This document shows, piece by piece, positions 26,849 to 35,682 of a DNA stretch of 64,000 bases. How positions within the stretch are numbered: position 1 is the stretch's first letter; each line of letters begins with the position of its first letter. This stretch comes from G963663735 sp963663735. GTDB taxonomy: Bacteria; Acidobacteriota; UBA6911; RPQK01; JAPXNP01. The notes below the pieces were generated by a model. It was not told the DNA's origin. It saw nothing but the letters and a program-made list of their open reading frames with translations, and ran no database searches. Where the stretch lies: positions 310,001 to 374,000 of the forward strand of contig CAXXHN010000001.1 of assembly GCA_963663735.2 (NCBI GenBank), in the 5' to 3' direction. A program made the position numbers and the translations under genes.

Positions 26849-27580
26849 TTAACCGGCTGATACCATCACCTTCGAAGACTGATCATGCCACCCATTTTCA
26901 ATGGCTACAGGTTCAAGCTTATAACCGACTCCTCTAACCGTTTTTATGCCATGAGAGACCGAATTCAGCTTGTCTCTCAATCTTTGTATGTGGGTATCTA
27001 CTGTTCTGGAGGTACCTTCAAAATGATATCCCCAAACCTTTTCAAGCAGCCTGGACCGTGATACAACATGCCCCTTATTTCTCAGGAGAAAAGCAAGCAA
27101 CTTAAACTCTGTCGCAGTAAGGAGCACAGCCCTTCCCTCCGCCCTGACCTCGTAACGATCAAAATCAAGGGAAATCCCGTTGCATTTCAGGCGTGGGGTT
27201 TGGGGAGAAGACTCCGCTCTGTCCAGGCTTCTTTGCACCCTCAAGACCAGTTCCCTAACACTGAATGGTTTGGGGATATAGTCGTCAGCGCCCATTTCAA
27301 GACCCAGAATCCGATCAGATTCTTCTCCCTTGGCAGTCAACATTATTACCGGGATCCTGCTCGTGCTGTCATTATTCTTAAGTTCCTCAAGCAACTTCAA
27401 CCCGTTAAATCCTGGCAACATTATGTCAAGAATCACGAGGTCCGGATTCTCAGTCATCAGGATTTCCATTCCATAAGAGCTCTTTTGTGCGGTAAGACAC
27501 CTGAATCCGCTCCTGGACAGGTTATAAGCTACCAGATCAAGAATATCCTGATCATCATCAATTACCAGTACTCTTTTCAT
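26849..27580 (-). CDS. OmpR/PhoB-family response regulator (second)
   Basis: 243 residues: receiver domain with DDD (8-10), phospho-acceptor Asp52 (VILDIMLPG), Thr82 and Lys104, then a winged-helix DNA-binding domain (LTATEFKLLAFLL, VWGYHFEGTSRTVDTHIQRLRDKL, TVRGVGYKL). A short tail of about 20 residues after the usual end is unusual. It lies 34 bp after the secreted-protein gene and 258 bp before the kinase gene, all on one strand. It is a paralog of the regulator next to pstS, so two PhoB-like outputs may share one kinase in this region. Confidence 0.9.
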   Translation of the reverse strand: MKRVLVIDDDQDILDLVAYNLSRSGFRCLTAQKSSYGMEILMTENPDLVILDIMLPGFNGLKLLEELKNNDSTSRIPVIMLTAKGEESDRILGLEMGADDYIPKPFSVRELVLRVQRSLDRAESSPQTPRLKCNGISLDFDRYEVRAEGRAVLLTATEFKLLAFLLRNKGHVVSRSRLLEKVWGYHFEGTSRTVDTHIQRLRDKLNSVSHGIKTVRGVGYKLEPVAIENGWHDQSSKVMVSAG

Positions 27581-27614
27581 AGTGCTCTTGCCCCTGAGGT
27601 TTTCATACCCCTTA

Positions 27615-28388
27615 TTATTGAATATTACGGGAAGGCTGTATGGTTTGGGTTGTAAAAAAAGATCCTTCCATTTTGATAATGGTCGCGGTCAGTGGTCTGT
27701 TTGCATTAACTTCCACTGAACCAGTGAAATTTCCGGAAGAAGATAAATAATCTGCAAAAATCTCATCGACAAACAGGGTCATTTTAACTCCGGCATCAAG
27801 ATTGATTGTCCGTTCGTCAACTACATCCCCAAAATGATTCACCAGTGTCAGCAACACATCGGCTTCTTCGCCATTTTCAGCCGGATTAAGTAGGGCGATC
27901 CCGCTTCTGTTGCTTCCGTCAGAAAAGGCGATAAAGGAGAACTCTTCCACTGGTTCCACTGGCAGAACACTGGTTGCTGTTACCAGAGACGATCCCGAAT
28001 AAACCCTGAAAACAGCTTCCACGCCAAAGGGTTCGTTGAATTCAGAGCTGACCTCAGCATAACCGACCTGGAGGACATTGGCATCAGCTGTTAAAGTGAC
28101 CGCATCCGAGGTTCCATATCCGGGAACCTCCACACCAATCATGCTGGCAGGAGAGGGATTTTCAAATGATGAACCAGACTTTTCAAGCAGATCCACCGGA
28201 TTTCCAGCTGAATCAAAAACCCTTACTTCCAGCCTGTTGGTAGTCGCCGACAGGTTCATGAAAACAAAGCTGGTTTCCATTCCCATCCCATGTCCTACCT
28301 GAGGGATATATACGATCTCTCCCTGGGCGAAACAAATACCAGCAAAAAGAAGTGTAACCAAAATTCTTATCAATAATTTATAAATCAA
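27615..28388 (-). CDS. Secreted protein with a stand-alone copy of a domain found twice in the metalloprotease
   Basis: 257 residues with an N-terminal signal peptide (LLIRILVTLLFAGICFAQ). The start is a TTG at 28388, justified by a perfect AAGGAG seven bases upstream. The mature part is beta-rich. It opens with VYIPQVGHG and a MNLS segment, and its C-terminal half reads SGIALLNPAENGEEADVLL, then MTLFVDEIF and FTGSVEV. This pattern matches the repeats in the protease at the far end of the window (FALFNPNEGPVEIEV, LAMYLGELF, CTGTLNFVS). I do not recognise a named family. It lies between the lipoprotein and a response regulator in a same-strand run that begins with the TonB receptor, so a cell-surface role is likely. 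Confidence 0.7.
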   Translation of the reverse strand: MIYKLLIRILVTLLFAGICFAQGEIVYIPQVGHGMGMETSFVFMNLSATTNRLEVRVFDSAGNPVDLLEKSGSSFENPSPASMIGVEVPGYGTSDAVTLTADANVLQVGYAEVSSEFNEPFGVEAVFRVYSGSSLVTATSVLPVEPVEEFSFIAFSDGSNRSGIALLNPAENGEEADVLLTLVNHFGDVVDERTINLDAGVKMTLFVDEIFADYLSSSGNFTGSVEVNANRPLTATIIKMEGSFFTTQTIQPSRNIQ

Positions 28389-28443
28389 TTTCTTTCTCCT
28401 TATTCAGCACCGGCTCTGCTGAAGCTTATTTAAAAGGATAGGC

Positions 28444-28974
28444 CTACAACGAGTAACTATAAATTTTGTATTCGCCCTCCAGTGTCATTATTGCGCCAAA
28501 CATCCGAGTTTTCTGTTCAACTCCATCAATCGAAACAATTACTTCAGGATCCATGAACAGTTTAAGTCTCCCGTATTCACGAACACCGCCGGATAGCTCA
28601 ACTCCGACAAGTTTTATTTCCTTGCCTCCATACCTGCTCACTGTTGACCTCAGGCTGGAAAGGCTTTTCATCCGGGACTGTTCCCAGACAAAGTCAGAAG
28701 TAAGATTGGTGCCGGGTTTGCTTGCCGGGAGATACGGCCAGAGATAACTCTCGAATTCATCCTTATCAGCTGCCATGAGCTGCATCTTATGGATGTCACC
28801 ATTTTCCAGTGACTTCAAAAACCCTTCTGTCAGAGACTCAACTGAAGCAAATGAGTTGTCCAGTATGAATTCAGGAGAACTCCCGTCCCGGTTGTCCCGG
28901 CAGCCGAACAAAACGGCTAGCAGCACCAGGCCGAAAAAAGTGAATTTCAATGTATGGATCAAGCGTCTAAACAT
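28444..28974 (-). CDS. Hypothetical lipoprotein
   Basis: 176 residues. A signal peptide ends in a lipobox (LAVLFGC), so it is probably a membrane-anchored lipoprotein outside the cytoplasm. The mature part has an alpha/beta look (FLKSLENGDIHKMQLMA, EFESYLWPYLP, LKLFMDPEVIVSI, GEYKIYSYSL) that recalls small NTF2-like or stress-associated lipoproteins, but no family can be named. AAAGGA lies about ten bases upstream of the ATG. It sits between the beta-helix protein and the secreted repeat-domain protein with spacers of about 50 bp, so it belongs to the TonB-receptor gene set. Confidence 0.65.
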   Translation of the reverse strand: MFRRLIHTLKFTFFGLVLLAVLFGCRDNRDGSSPEFILDNSFASVESLTEGFLKSLENGDIHKMQLMAADKDEFESYLWPYLPASKPGTNLTSDFVWEQSRMKSLSSLRSTVSRYGGKEIKLVGVELSGGVREYGRLKLFMDPEVIVSIDGVEQKTRMFGAIMTLEGEYKIYSYSL

Positions 28975-29025
28975 CAGGTTTCATCCTTTCCGGTTTTTAC
29001 GGGAGCCTCCTGCTTTCTATTACAA

Positions 29026-30801
29026 TTAGTTAGGGCAGGCGGTGGTCCATCCAGCGCTCCAGTCATAACTTGGTCCAAAGGCGCCAACAAAGGTTACAGG
29101 TTCAAAAAAGCCGTTGGCTGGGGGAACTGCAACGTAATTAATGTCAGTTGCCCTGCCTTCTCTGATAGGCCTGAAATCTGGTGAAACTGTATTGAATGGA
29201 TCCCTGAGTTCAGGATCTGCATTAATCCGGTTCATTTTCGATGCTTCGCTCATGAATGAATCAATGTCAAAATCGGTTGTAACACTTCCTCCGAGGCCAA
29301 AATTCCCCTGTCCTTCAGAAGTCCCGTTTCCAAAAAACATCGAATTGGTGAAGTGAACGTTCCCGGCATTGACCTGGTCAACTGTTGAGTTCTGATCAAT
29401 CTTGAATGCTTCTTCTCCTGCACCAATGATGATGGCATTCTTAAGTGTTACAGCTGATCCTTCTCGCAGGAGAAAACCAATATCGCCTTCAATCGGGTTG
29501 CTTCCGGGACCCACGACCGTAACATTGTAAATAGTCGGGTTGGAGCGGGGCAGGAGTCCGTTATTCTCCTCGCTGTTATCAGCTTCGATACCCTGGTCAG
29601 CATCGGCTGTGTACTGCTGGATAGCTACAAACTGTACTTTACCCCTCCAGCCATCGGTCCAGTCCAGGCTGTCGTCGGCGTTTCCGGTGAGGTAAAGGTA
29701 CTTCGCGTTTACATTGCCGCCAAAAAACTCAACCCCGTCGTCGAAGTTCTGATGAACCTGAATATATTCGATGACCGTACCACTTCCTACGCCCTGGAAG
29801 GCAATCCCGTTGAGCTCATTGGTGGGGCTGAATTCGGTTCCACCAAATTCGACTCTGACATAACGAAGAGTTCCGCTGGAATCAGCGTCATCAGTTCCGC
29901 CGTAGGTTCCGGTATCCCCTTCACCCTCAGCTTCTCCTCCCGGAACATTCAACCTGGCCCGGCCGTTAATGATCAGTCCTCCCCAGTCTGCAGTCGCTCG
30001 ATCACCCACTGGATTGGCGCTTGTGAAAACTATCGGGGAATTGGCACTTCCCCGAGCTTCAATTTTTGCTCCCCGGTCGATAACCAATGCTGCTGTCTGT
30101 CCCTGTCCAAGCACATAGACCCCGGCTTCGATATTAAGAGTCGCCCCTTCACGAACAAAGGTAGTGGCGTTATTCAGGAGGTAGGCCTTATCATTGGTCA
30201 GTGTCAAATCTGAACTGATATTCTGCGGCATCACTTCGACGGAATCCACTACAGTAAATCCGGTACCAAAACGCTGGAACACGTTACGTCCGGTGGCATC
30301 ACGAAGTTCAAACACCAGCTGATACACGCCCTGTCCCAGTTCATCAGGATCCAGCCCGGCACCAATATGCCCTTCCGTGCCATAAATCTGAAAATCCTCA
30401 ACTTCCGGAATCGGAACTGCAACAATATTGTCCAGATTGTTGCCGCTGTAGTCGGTAATCTGCCCTGGTTCCATAATTCCCTCATTAACATTTATGTAGC
30501 TGATCTCTCCGGTGTTAACATTCAGCAGATACATAAACATTGTTTTGGAAAAAAAGTGGCCATTGGGAGAGATACTCAGCGTAACTTCAATCCGTCGGTA
30601 ATTGGGGCTGCTCTGGGCGACGCTTAAATCATAAACAACCTCATTGGTTCTTAACCAGGATGAAGCTTTAACCCCAGGGGTATCATCCGCTAGATATGTG
30701 AAATCAACACCATTGTTGACAGGCCTGGTCCCCGCATTAACTATCCCTGATCCAGCCAAGGCAAATAACACTAAAATCGGTACTAAAATAATTCTTCGCA
30801 T
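29026..30801 (-). CDS. Secreted beta-helix-like surface protein next to a TonB receptor
   Basis: About 591 residues. The ATG at 30801 follows AAAGGAA at good spacing and is followed by a signal peptide (IILVPILVLFALAGSGIVNA). The N-terminal part (to about 190) is a beta domain of unknown type. From about residue 195 there are right-handed beta-helix-like rungs: NATTFVREGATLNIEAGVYV, GAKIEARGSANSPIVFTS, DWGGLIINGRARLN, VRVEFGGTE, IQVHQNFDDGVEFFGG, YLYLTGNADDSLDW and AIIIGAGEEAFKI. Similar proteins are often encoded beside TonB receptors in other Gram-negative groups. The Asp-rich turns may bind calcium or a charged ligand. It lies 75 bp after the receptor stop and is probably co-transcribed. 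Ligand binding at the surface is inferred only from this pairing. Confidence 0.75.
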   Translation of the reverse strand: MRRIILVPILVLFALAGSGIVNAGTRPVNNGVDFTYLADDTPGVKASSWLRTNEVVYDLSVAQSSPNYRRIEVTLSISPNGHFFSKTMFMYLLNVNTGEISYINVNEGIMEPGQITDYSGNNLDNIVAVPIPEVEDFQIYGTEGHIGAGLDPDELGQGVYQLVFELRDATGRNVFQRFGTGFTVVDSVEVMPQNISSDLTLTNDKAYLLNNATTFVREGATLNIEAGVYVLGQGQTAALVIDRGAKIEARGSANSPIVFTSANPVGDRATADWGGLIINGRARLNVPGGEAEGEGDTGTYGGTDDADSSGTLRYVRVEFGGTEFSPTNELNGIAFQGVGSGTVIEYIQVHQNFDDGVEFFGGNVNAKYLYLTGNADDSLDWTDGWRGKVQFVAIQQYTADADQGIEADNSEENNGLLPRSNPTIYNVTVVGPGSNPIEGDIGFLLREGSAVTLKNAIIIGAGEEAFKIDQNSTVDQVNAGNVHFTNSMFFGNGTSEGQGNFGLGGSVTTDFDIDSFMSEASKMNRINADPELRDPFNTVSPDFRPIREGRATDINYVAVPPANGFFEPVTFVGAFGPSYDWSAGWTTACPN

Positions 30802-30876
30802 TGCGTTGTTCCTTTCAATTTTCAAACAACAAGAGAAATGATAGAAGGACTCTGTTAATATCAAATGTAGAAAGCA

Positions 30877-33651
30877 TTAATTTTCTGAAAAGAAATCATA
30901 GGAAACCCCCACCGTAAATTCCCGGCCGGAGTTATATGTCCTGTACATTAACCCTCCCTGGGTAAACTCATGAGCCTGATCCAGAAGATTCTTCGCACTT
31001 ATCTTCAGGTTCCACCTGGAGGAAAGGTCTTTCATGTAAAGGGCATCTATCTTGGGATATCCAACTTCATAAACATCAGGCAGCCCCAGTGCGCCAACAT
31101 CAATTATTCTGGAACTCTGGTAGTTAAAGAGGATGCGTGCCATGCTGCGGATTTTCGGCACATGCCACTCCAGCATTCCATTAAAAACATACCTGGACTG
31201 CCCTGATAAGGGCCTTTCCAGCGTAGTCAGAACGTTAAGAGCTTCCTGGGGGATGGTCACGCTGGAGTCGACAAAAGTAAAATTCATGTTGGTTGTGAAG
31301 TAGCTGTCCCCAATTGATCCCAGATCTTTTCTCATATCCAGTTCAAAGCCGGAATTCCTGGCCTTGTCAGCGTTGAGAAAGGATGCCCTGAGAGTTGATG
31401 TCGGCTCAATGTAGCGTTCAATCGGATCATCAAAGTTTTTGTGGAAATAACTAACTGACAGCAATTCTGAGTTGCCGAGAAACCATTCCCACCTCAGGTC
31501 ATAGTTCAGAATTACAGCCCTTTTCAAATCAGGGTTTCCAACTACTGACTGGCCGCCGCTGATATCGGTGAACTCAAACGGGGACATTTCTCTGAATTGG
31601 GGTCTATTTACGGTCCTGGCGAATGAAGCCCTGAGATTCATGGAGTTATTTAACTTATACAAGGAAGCAATTGATCCCAGCAAATCAGTGTCATTCAGCC
31701 TGGCAGAGGTGAAAGTATCAGAATTTCCCGGATCGAAAGGATCGAAGGTGTCAACGAGCTGACTGTTACTCTCGATCCTGATTCCTCCTATAAAACGCCA
31801 GTCACCCATGCTGGCATCCAGCATTCCATAACCTGCCCTGGTAATCTGCCTGGCGCCATAGGCATCACTGTTTCTGGTGGTTTCCTGGATTTGAAAATGG
31901 GTAGGGTTTATGTTGTCAACATTTAAAAGCTCTTCAACCGGCAAGGTTAAGTCCAGGTCATTGGTTCCACTTCCCTGGGCGAACCTGAATCTCCTGGAGC
32001 CAAAGTCCCTCTCCCTATTACGGTAGGAACCACCTATCTTTACACTGATAGCCGCCCAGTCCGGATTGAAAAAAGTGTTCCAGTCAATCGAGGGCTCCCA
32101 CATGAACTCAGACAGGGCACTGTCCATGATGAAAGCGCTCTGCGGCTCGTTGGCAAGGACCATCGAAGAACCCCTCTCTTCGTATGAAGCCTCCCTCATG
32201 TTTGGTTCATCCAGAGAAGAGCTGGAGTAGGTAACTTTCCATTCAACAAAACTGTCATTCAGGGCACCAATATAGTGTTCTCCGCCAACCTGGCCTGAAT
32301 AAATACCCTCCTCCACGTAACGAATCCGCTGGTTGCTTACATTGATATAATTGTCCCCGTCATACCCACCGAAAAACCGGGATTCATCGCTTGTATCCCT
32401 GGTATAAAAATTCCGGACAAAAAACCGGGTGAAGTCACCAAGCTGATATGCAAAATTTGCAGTCAGCCCCTGCCTGACAGAATATGTACTGTAATCAAAA
32501 TCAAAGTTATGCAAACGTGTCAGCTCGGAATCAGCTCCAACCCTGTAGAAATTCCTGGACTCCTTCTGATTATGAAACTTGTTGGAATAACTGTAAGCCA
32601 GAACCATTCCAAAATTGCCAAAGGTATTTCCAGCCACAAAATTGATTCCCGTATCCGGCATGGCACTTCTGCTGGGGGAAGGGGTCCAGACATTGGCAAA
32701 ACTCTGGCCGATTTCCTGGAGCTGTTCAGGGGTATAACCGCCTTCAGAAAACCGGCTGGTTTCAAAGATTCTGCCGCTGGGTACCATTGAGGGCAAACTT
32801 CTTGCTTGATTCCCGAATCCAAACCAGTCCCACTTGCCTCCGGGATAGGTCAAAAAATCGCCAAAAGTGGTATTTGTTCCAAATCCCTGGCTGAAAGACA
32901 GTTTCATGGTAGCTTCAGATGGAAGATCCTTGGTTTCAGCCCGTACAGTTCCACCGGAGAACTCTCCGGGTTGATCAGGGGTATAAGATTTGTCGGTCCT
33001 CACATTTTCAAGCAGACTCGCGGGAAGCATGTCCATTGAAATGACTTTTTTGTCTGGTTGTGTAGATGGAATTACAGATCCATTTAACATGGTGCTGGAA
33101 TACCTTTCCCCAAGTCCCCTGACAAAAACATATTTATTATCCACAACCGTAACACCGGTGACACGTTCCATTACGTCAGAAGCGCCCCCTCCCACGAGCT
33201 TCCCCATCTCCTGTGAGCCGATAAAATCGCTCAGTGTTGAAATGCTTTTTCGTTCAATCAGGAGCGCCTCGGTTGAAGCCTTCACCACATTAGCGGTGAC
33301 GGTTACAGATCCCAAGTCCAGGCCTTGCGGAGTTATGGCTATATCCTGGTAAGTAGTCTCATTCGCCTTCACCTCGACGCCTTCGACCTGATACGCCAGA
33401 AACCCTTTTTGTGTGGCGCGAATGTCGTATTTTCCAGCTGGAAGTTCTATCTCGAAAATCCCATCCAGATTTGTCCTAACCATTAATTCTCCCGGGGAAA
33501 CCATTACATTTGCGTTCACCAGCAGTGAACCATCTGCGACACTTATGACAATCCCTGAAAGGACTCCCCTGCCTGGCTCAACTTGCGCCTGGACAAAAGA
33601 GCATCCGGTTAAGACACCAATAAATATGATATTTATTAATAATTTACGCAC
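30877..33651 (-). CDS. TonB-dependent outer-membrane receptor with carboxypeptidase-like N-domain
   Basis: 924 residues. The GTG at 33651 is preceded by GAGGAAGG. A signal peptide ends near QAQ, then a carboxypeptidase-regulatory-like domain (about 27-110, GVLSGIVISVADGSLLVNANV) precedes the plug: MERVTGVTVVDNKYVFVRGLGERYS, split as VDNKYVFVRGLGERYSS, PDKKVISMDMLPASLLE, and SYTPDQPGEFSGG. The rest is a beta-barrel ending in GREFTVGVSYDFFSEN, just after an aromatic-rich strand. Such receptors import scarce nutrients using TonB energy. Its substrate is not evident; its position at the head of a run leading to phosphate-type regulators and pst genes suggests a phosphorus compound. No siderophore or cobalamin genes lie nearby. 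A perfect 11-base-period repeat sits about 70 bp upstream. Confidence 0.9.
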   Translation of the reverse strand: MRKLLINIIFIGVLTGCSFVQAQVEPGRGVLSGIVISVADGSLLVNANVMVSPGELMVRTNLDGIFEIELPAGKYDIRATQKGFLAYQVEGVEVKANETTYQDIAITPQGLDLGSVTVTANVVKASTEALLIERKSISTLSDFIGSQEMGKLVGGGASDVMERVTGVTVVDNKYVFVRGLGERYSSTMLNGSVIPSTQPDKKVISMDMLPASLLENVRTDKSYTPDQPGEFSGGTVRAETKDLPSEATMKLSFSQGFGTNTTFGDFLTYPGGKWDWFGFGNQARSLPSMVPSGRIFETSRFSEGGYTPEQLQEIGQSFANVWTPSPSRSAMPDTGINFVAGNTFGNFGMVLAYSYSNKFHNQKESRNFYRVGADSELTRLHNFDFDYSTYSVRQGLTANFAYQLGDFTRFFVRNFYTRDTSDESRFFGGYDGDNYINVSNQRIRYVEEGIYSGQVGGEHYIGALNDSFVEWKVTYSSSSLDEPNMREASYEERGSSMVLANEPQSAFIMDSALSEFMWEPSIDWNTFFNPDWAAISVKIGGSYRNRERDFGSRRFRFAQGSGTNDLDLTLPVEELLNVDNINPTHFQIQETTRNSDAYGARQITRAGYGMLDASMGDWRFIGGIRIESNSQLVDTFDPFDPGNSDTFTSARLNDTDLLGSIASLYKLNNSMNLRASFARTVNRPQFREMSPFEFTDISGGQSVVGNPDLKRAVILNYDLRWEWFLGNSELLSVSYFHKNFDDPIERYIEPTSTLRASFLNADKARNSGFELDMRKDLGSIGDSYFTTNMNFTFVDSSVTIPQEALNVLTTLERPLSGQSRYVFNGMLEWHVPKIRSMARILFNYQSSRIIDVGALGLPDVYEVGYPKIDALYMKDLSSRWNLKISAKNLLDQAHEFTQGGLMYRTYNSGREFTVGVSYDFFSEN

Positions 33652-34003
33652 ACTTTACCTTCCTCTTTTTACAAATTATTCATGGATATCCAAGTTAACT
33701 GGATGAAAGGTATCAAACGGTTGTCACGGTAAAGTCACGGATAAATAAATCGTAAATTAAGGTAAAGGAAAAGAACTGTTAAGAAAGGAAAGGTTAAGCC
33801 AGGCCCGACCTTCTTTTCTCAATCGATAGTGCTGGGAGATGCTGATCCGCCCATGAATGTTCATGGCACCAACGCAACAGTCAGCTGGTAAAAAATGCAA
33901 GCTCAGAGTAGTGGAGGGATTCAGTACACCAGGGGCTGGCTGCGTTATTGTCAGGCGGCCTGGCAGTGCTGGTGACAAGTGGAATGACCAGCGATCAAAT
34001 CAA
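33652..34003. other. Intergenic region upstream of the TonB receptor
   Basis: Apart from the direct repeat at 33721-33742, this stretch includes about 220 bp (33757-33980) of GC-richer sequence with several short inverted repeats and no credible gene. I could not align it convincingly to the intergenic element family, though its style is similar. Confidence 0.4.
33721..33742. promoter_or_regulatory. Candidate PhoB/OmpR-type box upstream of the TonB receptor
   Basis: Read toward the receptor gene (minus strand), CCGTGAC occurs twice, exactly 11 bases apart (CCGTGAC-TTTA-CCGTGAC). On the plus strand it reads TTGTCAC-GGTA-AAGTCAC, close to the E. coli Pho-box layout of two seven-base CTGTCAY units with a four-base spacer, though facing away from the receptor. 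Tandem sites with this period are what PhoB/OmpR-type regulators bind, and two such regulators are encoded in the same gene run. Confidence 0.5.
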
Positions 34004-34042
34004 TAAAAAAAAGGCCGGAAATTCTCAAAAGAATTCCCGGCC
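34004..34042 (-). terminator. Rho-independent terminator after the first Gfo/Idh/MocA gene
   Basis: On the minus strand a 13-bp stem (GGCCGGGAATTCT paired with AGAATTTCCGGCC, one G-T pair) with a four-base loop is followed by a run of eight or more T. It lies just after the stop at 34066. Confidence 0.9.
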
Positions 34043-34065
34043 AGTTAAACAGCATCAACAGGTTA

Positions 34066-35448
34066 TCAGCCCAATAATTTCATTCCGACTGGATCCCACT
34101 TGATGATTTTTTCCTGCTCGTAGCAAAGGTTTGCCATCAAGGCAGGGGCCGCTGCTCTCAGGCCGTATTCAGCATTTTCGACAATCTGGCCATTTCCTCT
34201 CATGGCATTGAACAGCACCAGGAAATGGTCGGTATGGGAGTCGTAACCCCTGGGGGGGACATACTCAATATTCCCGTTAAGATTGGATTTGGCTCTTTCT
34301 TTCTGCCCGGCATGCTCTTTCCGCCATTGGGCCATCCAGCGTTTCTGCTCAGCTTCGCTGTAGTTGGAAAGTGAGCGCAGGGCCATCTCTTCGGTTTCTT
34401 TCGGGCGCAGGTTCCTGGTAACCTTTACGCCATAGCCCATTTCCATGATCCCTTCATCTCCTATCAACTGGAAAGCATCACCATGTCCTCCGTCAGCAAA
34501 GTTAGCACCCAGCTGAAGAGTAAATGCGGGATGGCTCTCACATTCAGGATATTCATAAAGTCCCAGGATCAGATCGGGAGCTTCACGTTTTTCTGTCCAG
34601 AAGCGGACACCGCCTGTGGCCATGCCCTTGACAGGGCCCATGGAGTCAATGATCCGGTGCAGCGAGGTGAAGCGGTGTACATACATATCGCCGGCAACAC
34701 CGGTTCCATAGTCCCAGTATTTCCTCCAGCGGAAGAAACGGTCCGCATCAAAAGGTATCTTGTTGGTCGGTTCCACAAAGCGATCCCAATCAATAGTCTG
34801 AGGAGAAGCATCAGTAGGGATAGGATACTGCCAGGCACCGTTGGCACTGTTACGGCTGATCAGTATGTTTACCATGTTAAGTTTACCGATAGCCCCCTGT
34901 TTAAACAGCTCCCGGGCTTTTTCGGTGACAGTGGAACTGATGGGCTGAGATCCAACCTGGAAACATTTTCCTGAATCCTTGACAGCCTGGATCAATGCCG
35001 CGCCCTGCTCTATTTTCTGAACCATCGGTTTTTCGCAATATACATGCTTGCCGGCTTTAAGGGCATCCATGGCAATTCTCTGGTGCCAGTGATCCGGCAC
35101 AACTACGATTACCATATCTACATCCTGCCTGGCCAGCACTTCCCGATAGTCTTTGGTTGTGAACACATCAGATCCGAACACCTCTTTGGCTCTCTCCAGG
35201 CGTCCGTCATAGAGATCACTGGCTGCAACCAGTTTTGTCCCGGGCACCGCAAGAGCGGCCCTGAGATCTGAAAAAGCCTGTATGCCCATTCCGATACATC
35301 CAATATTGATCTTGTCATTGGCGGAAAACTGGGCAGCCGCATAGGCTGTGTTCCTGGTTAACACGATTGGAGCAACTGAGGCTGCAACTGCTCCAGCTGA
35401 TACCCACCTCAGGAAATCCCTTCGTGATGAATTTTGAAACTTACTCAT
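34066..35448 (-). CDS. Tat-exported Gfo/Idh/MocA oxidoreductase (copy 1)
   Basis: About 460 residues. The ATG at 35448 puts the twin-arginine motif SSRRDFLRW at residues 7-15, followed by a hydrophobic signal. The NAD(P)-binding fold follows (INIGCIGMGIQAF) with the EKP motif of the family in KHVYCEKPMVQ, and the C-terminal domain has a DWDRFVEP/FRWRKYWDYGTGVAGDMYVH stretch typical of exported members. Family enzymes oxidise or reduce sugars and cyclitols. As an exported member it presumably carries a bound cofactor, as the glucose-fructose oxidoreductases do. A paralog lies immediately upstream. The gene has its own terminator and probably its own promoter. Confidence 0.88.
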   Translation of the reverse strand: MSKFQNSSRRDFLRWVSAGAVAASVAPIVLTRNTAYAAAQFSANDKINIGCIGMGIQAFSDLRAALAVPGTKLVAASDLYDGRLERAKEVFGSDVFTTKDYREVLARQDVDMVIVVVPDHWHQRIAMDALKAGKHVYCEKPMVQKIEQGAALIQAVKDSGKCFQVGSQPISSTVTEKARELFKQGAIGKLNMVNILISRNSANGAWQYPIPTDASPQTIDWDRFVEPTNKIPFDADRFFRWRKYWDYGTGVAGDMYVHRFTSLHRIIDSMGPVKGMATGGVRFWTEKREAPDLILGLYEYPECESHPAFTLQLGANFADGGHGDAFQLIGDEGIMEMGYGVKVTRNLRPKETEEMALRSLSNYSEAEQKRWMAQWRKEHAGQKERAKSNLNGNIEYVPPRGYDSHTDHFLVLFNAMRGNGQIVENAEYGLRAAAPALMANLCYEQEKIIKWDPVGMKLLG

Positions 35449-35618
35449 AGTATCTAACCTCCCGGTCAATTAAATATTTGGTTAAAAATTTGACAAAAAA
35501 TTCTAAATATTCAACCTTATTATTAAACTTTTCAGCCCGGATTGCTACTCAATAATCTCGAATATCCGGATTGATCTGCATAAAAAATAGATCCAGACCT
35601 TAATCATGATTTGAAACT

Positions 35619-35655
35619 AAAAAAGGGCCGGAAAGCAGATTATGCTTCCGGCCCC
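35619..35655 (-). terminator. Rho-independent terminator after the second Gfo/Idh/MocA gene
   Basis: On the minus strand a GC-rich stem (GGGGCCGGAAGCA with TGCTTTCCGGCCC, one bulged base) is followed by a T run. Its core GGCCGGAA resembles the terminator after the neighbouring paralog, so the duplication may have included the 3' flank. Confidence 0.88.
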
Positions 35656-35682
35656 TGAGAGTCCATTACATGGATCTGATTG

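Noticed and set aside
33757..33980. Possible further copy of the intergenic element upstream of the TonB receptor
   Set aside because: Similar in style but no block could be aligned in order with copies A, B or D.
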